NCBI GenBank assembly: GCA_946885435.1
Contig: CAMPGL010000010.1
Span: 1-26,416 of the forward strand
DNA from: an uncultured Brevundimonas sp.
GTDB taxonomy: Bacteria; Pseudomonadota; Alphaproteobacteria; Caulobacterales; Caulobacteraceae
Direction: 5' to 3'
Length of the DNA stretch: 26,416 nt
Part shown: in pieces, positions 25,799 through 26,416 of the stretch
How the letters are laid out: every line of letters starts with the position of its first letter
Position numbering within the stretch: the first letter of the stretch is position 1
Made by a program: the position numbers and the translations under genes
The notes under the pieces: generated by a model
The model's database searches: none
Told to the model about the DNA's origin: nothing
The model's input: the letters and a program-made list of their open reading frames with translations, nothing else

Positions 25799-26416
25799 GG
25801 GGTCAGCGACGGCGCGAGAGCCCGCGCGGTCGCCAGCGCGTCGTGCTGCGGGCGGTAGCCAAGCACCTGTTCAGCACGCGACAGGTCGAACGTCTGAGAA
25901 TAGGCCAGGGCCGCCAGCGAGTAGGGCGTCAGGGGCGGCTCGGGCCGACCGGGCAGGATCGCCGCGATCTTCTCGGCCGCATGCGCCGCCAGCTGCGCGG
26001 TGGCCATGGGCACGGGAATGAGGCGGATCGGGCGGTCCAGCGCCTCGCTCAGAGCCAGCGCCAGGATCTTCACCGGCACGGGCCGACCGCCCGAGATGTT
26101 GAACACCTGGCCTGCCGCCCCTTCGGCCCGGTCCGCCAGCATCAGGGCGCGCGCACCGTCGCGGACGTCGGTCAGCTCGACCTCGCCTCGTCCCTGGCGG
26201 AACAGCGGGAAGCGGCCGCGTTTCACCAGGCGGATCACGCGCGGCAGGAGGACGGCGTCGTCCGGCCCGATGAGGGCGCGCGGGCGGATGGCGGTGGTCC
26301 GCATCCCGCCGCCATCGGCGGCCAGGACCCGCCGCTCGGCCTCCAGCTTGGTGCGAGCGTAAGCGTTCATCGGCCGGGCCGCCGGCGGATCATCCTCGGT
26401 CAGCCGCACCCGGTCC
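25795..26416 (-). CDS. Extended SDR, OleD/3-beta-HSD-like (5' end outside the window)
   Basis: The last 206 residues or so of an NAD(P)-dependent extended SDR; the N-terminal Rossmann part lies beyond the window edge. The catalytic NAYARTKLEAE (YxxxK) is present, followed by IRPRALIGPDD and LLPRVIRLVKRGRFPL, ELTDVRDGARAL, GQVFNISGG and a C-terminal PEPPLTPYSLAALAYSQTFDLSRAEQVLGYRP block. This tail resembles OleD (2-alkyl-3-oxoalkanoate reductase of olefin/beta-lactone synthesis) and 3-beta-hydroxysteroid dehydrogenase-like proteins. A GTG at 26409 is in frame, but the frame stays open upstream and the family needs about 120 more residues. It is the first visible gene of the five-gene operon. 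Confidence 0.85.
   Translation of the reverse strand, partial: DRVRLTEDDPPAARPMNAYARTKLEAERRVLAADGGGMRTTAIRPRALIGPDDAVLLPRVIRLVKRGRFPLFRQGRGEVELTDVRDGARALMLADRAEGAAGQVFNISGGRPVPVKILALALSEALDRPIRLIPVPMATAQLAAHAAEKIAAILPGRPEPPLTPYSLAALAYSQTFDLSRAEQVLGYRPQHDALATARALAPSLTP

Overview
The window is uniformly GC-rich and gene-dense, with strong GC third-position bias that produces long antisense shadow frames. Gene content fits an alphaproteobacterium, probably Caulobacterales (a Brevundimonas/Caulobacter-like organism): a TonB-dependent receptor, an rhizobial-type ars operon with an aquaglyceroporin, a 2-aminobenzoyl-CoA pathway, and intergenic hairpin repeats. That placement is inference from gene style, not a database result. 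No insertion sequence, phage gene, CRISPR array or rRNA was seen, and no gene-free stretch exceeds about 190 bases.

Left part (1-4126): an initiator tRNA-Met with a strong terminator; a lipoprotein joining an MliC-like domain to a DUF4232 domain; the threonine-to-glycine pair kbl-tdh (4-base overlap), whose Tdh lacks the usual structural-zinc cysteines; and a membrane-anchored staphylococcal-nuclease-like protein on the other strand, whose stop codon abuts that of tdh.

Arsenic block (4127-6585): arsR-arsI-aqpS-arsC in one tight operon with a perfect 9-bp palindromic operator that contains the arsR start codon. ArsC reduces arsenate, AqpS is the only visible exit route for arsenite, and ArsI is predicted to cleave C-As bonds of trivalent organoarsenicals. 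A small four-helix membrane protein with an HAHINLIGW motif is divergent from it. Next come housekeeping-type genes: a bacterial topoisomerase IB, rlmJ, a membrane-anchored endonuclease/exonuclease/phosphatase, a DUF4112 protein and a TonB-dependent receptor.

Aromatic block (12463-21571): a predicted aerobic CoA-dependent 2-aminobenzoate (anthranilate) pathway. A CoA ligase activates the acid, a two-domain flavoprotein (monooxygenase plus old-yellow-enzyme-like reductase) hydroxylates and reduces the ring, and an SDR, an atypical crotonase, an acyl-CoA dehydrogenase and an atypical RidA protein probably carry out deamination, ring opening and beta-oxidation-like steps. A kynurenine-formamidase-like hydrolase, a stand-alone RAM-domain protein and a hotdog thioesterase sit alongside. 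Two spacers in this block hold paired, inverted hairpin repeats.

Right end (21568-26416): five genes on the minus strand, each overlapping the next by 4-11 bases (an OleD/3-beta-HSD-like dehydrogenase cut by the window edge, an MBL-fold hydrolase, an F390-synthetase/PaaK-like adenylating enzyme, an ATP-grasp ligase, and a Rieske oxygenase). They look like one biosynthetic operon of unknown product that continues beyond the window. This is the best candidate here for an undescribed system.
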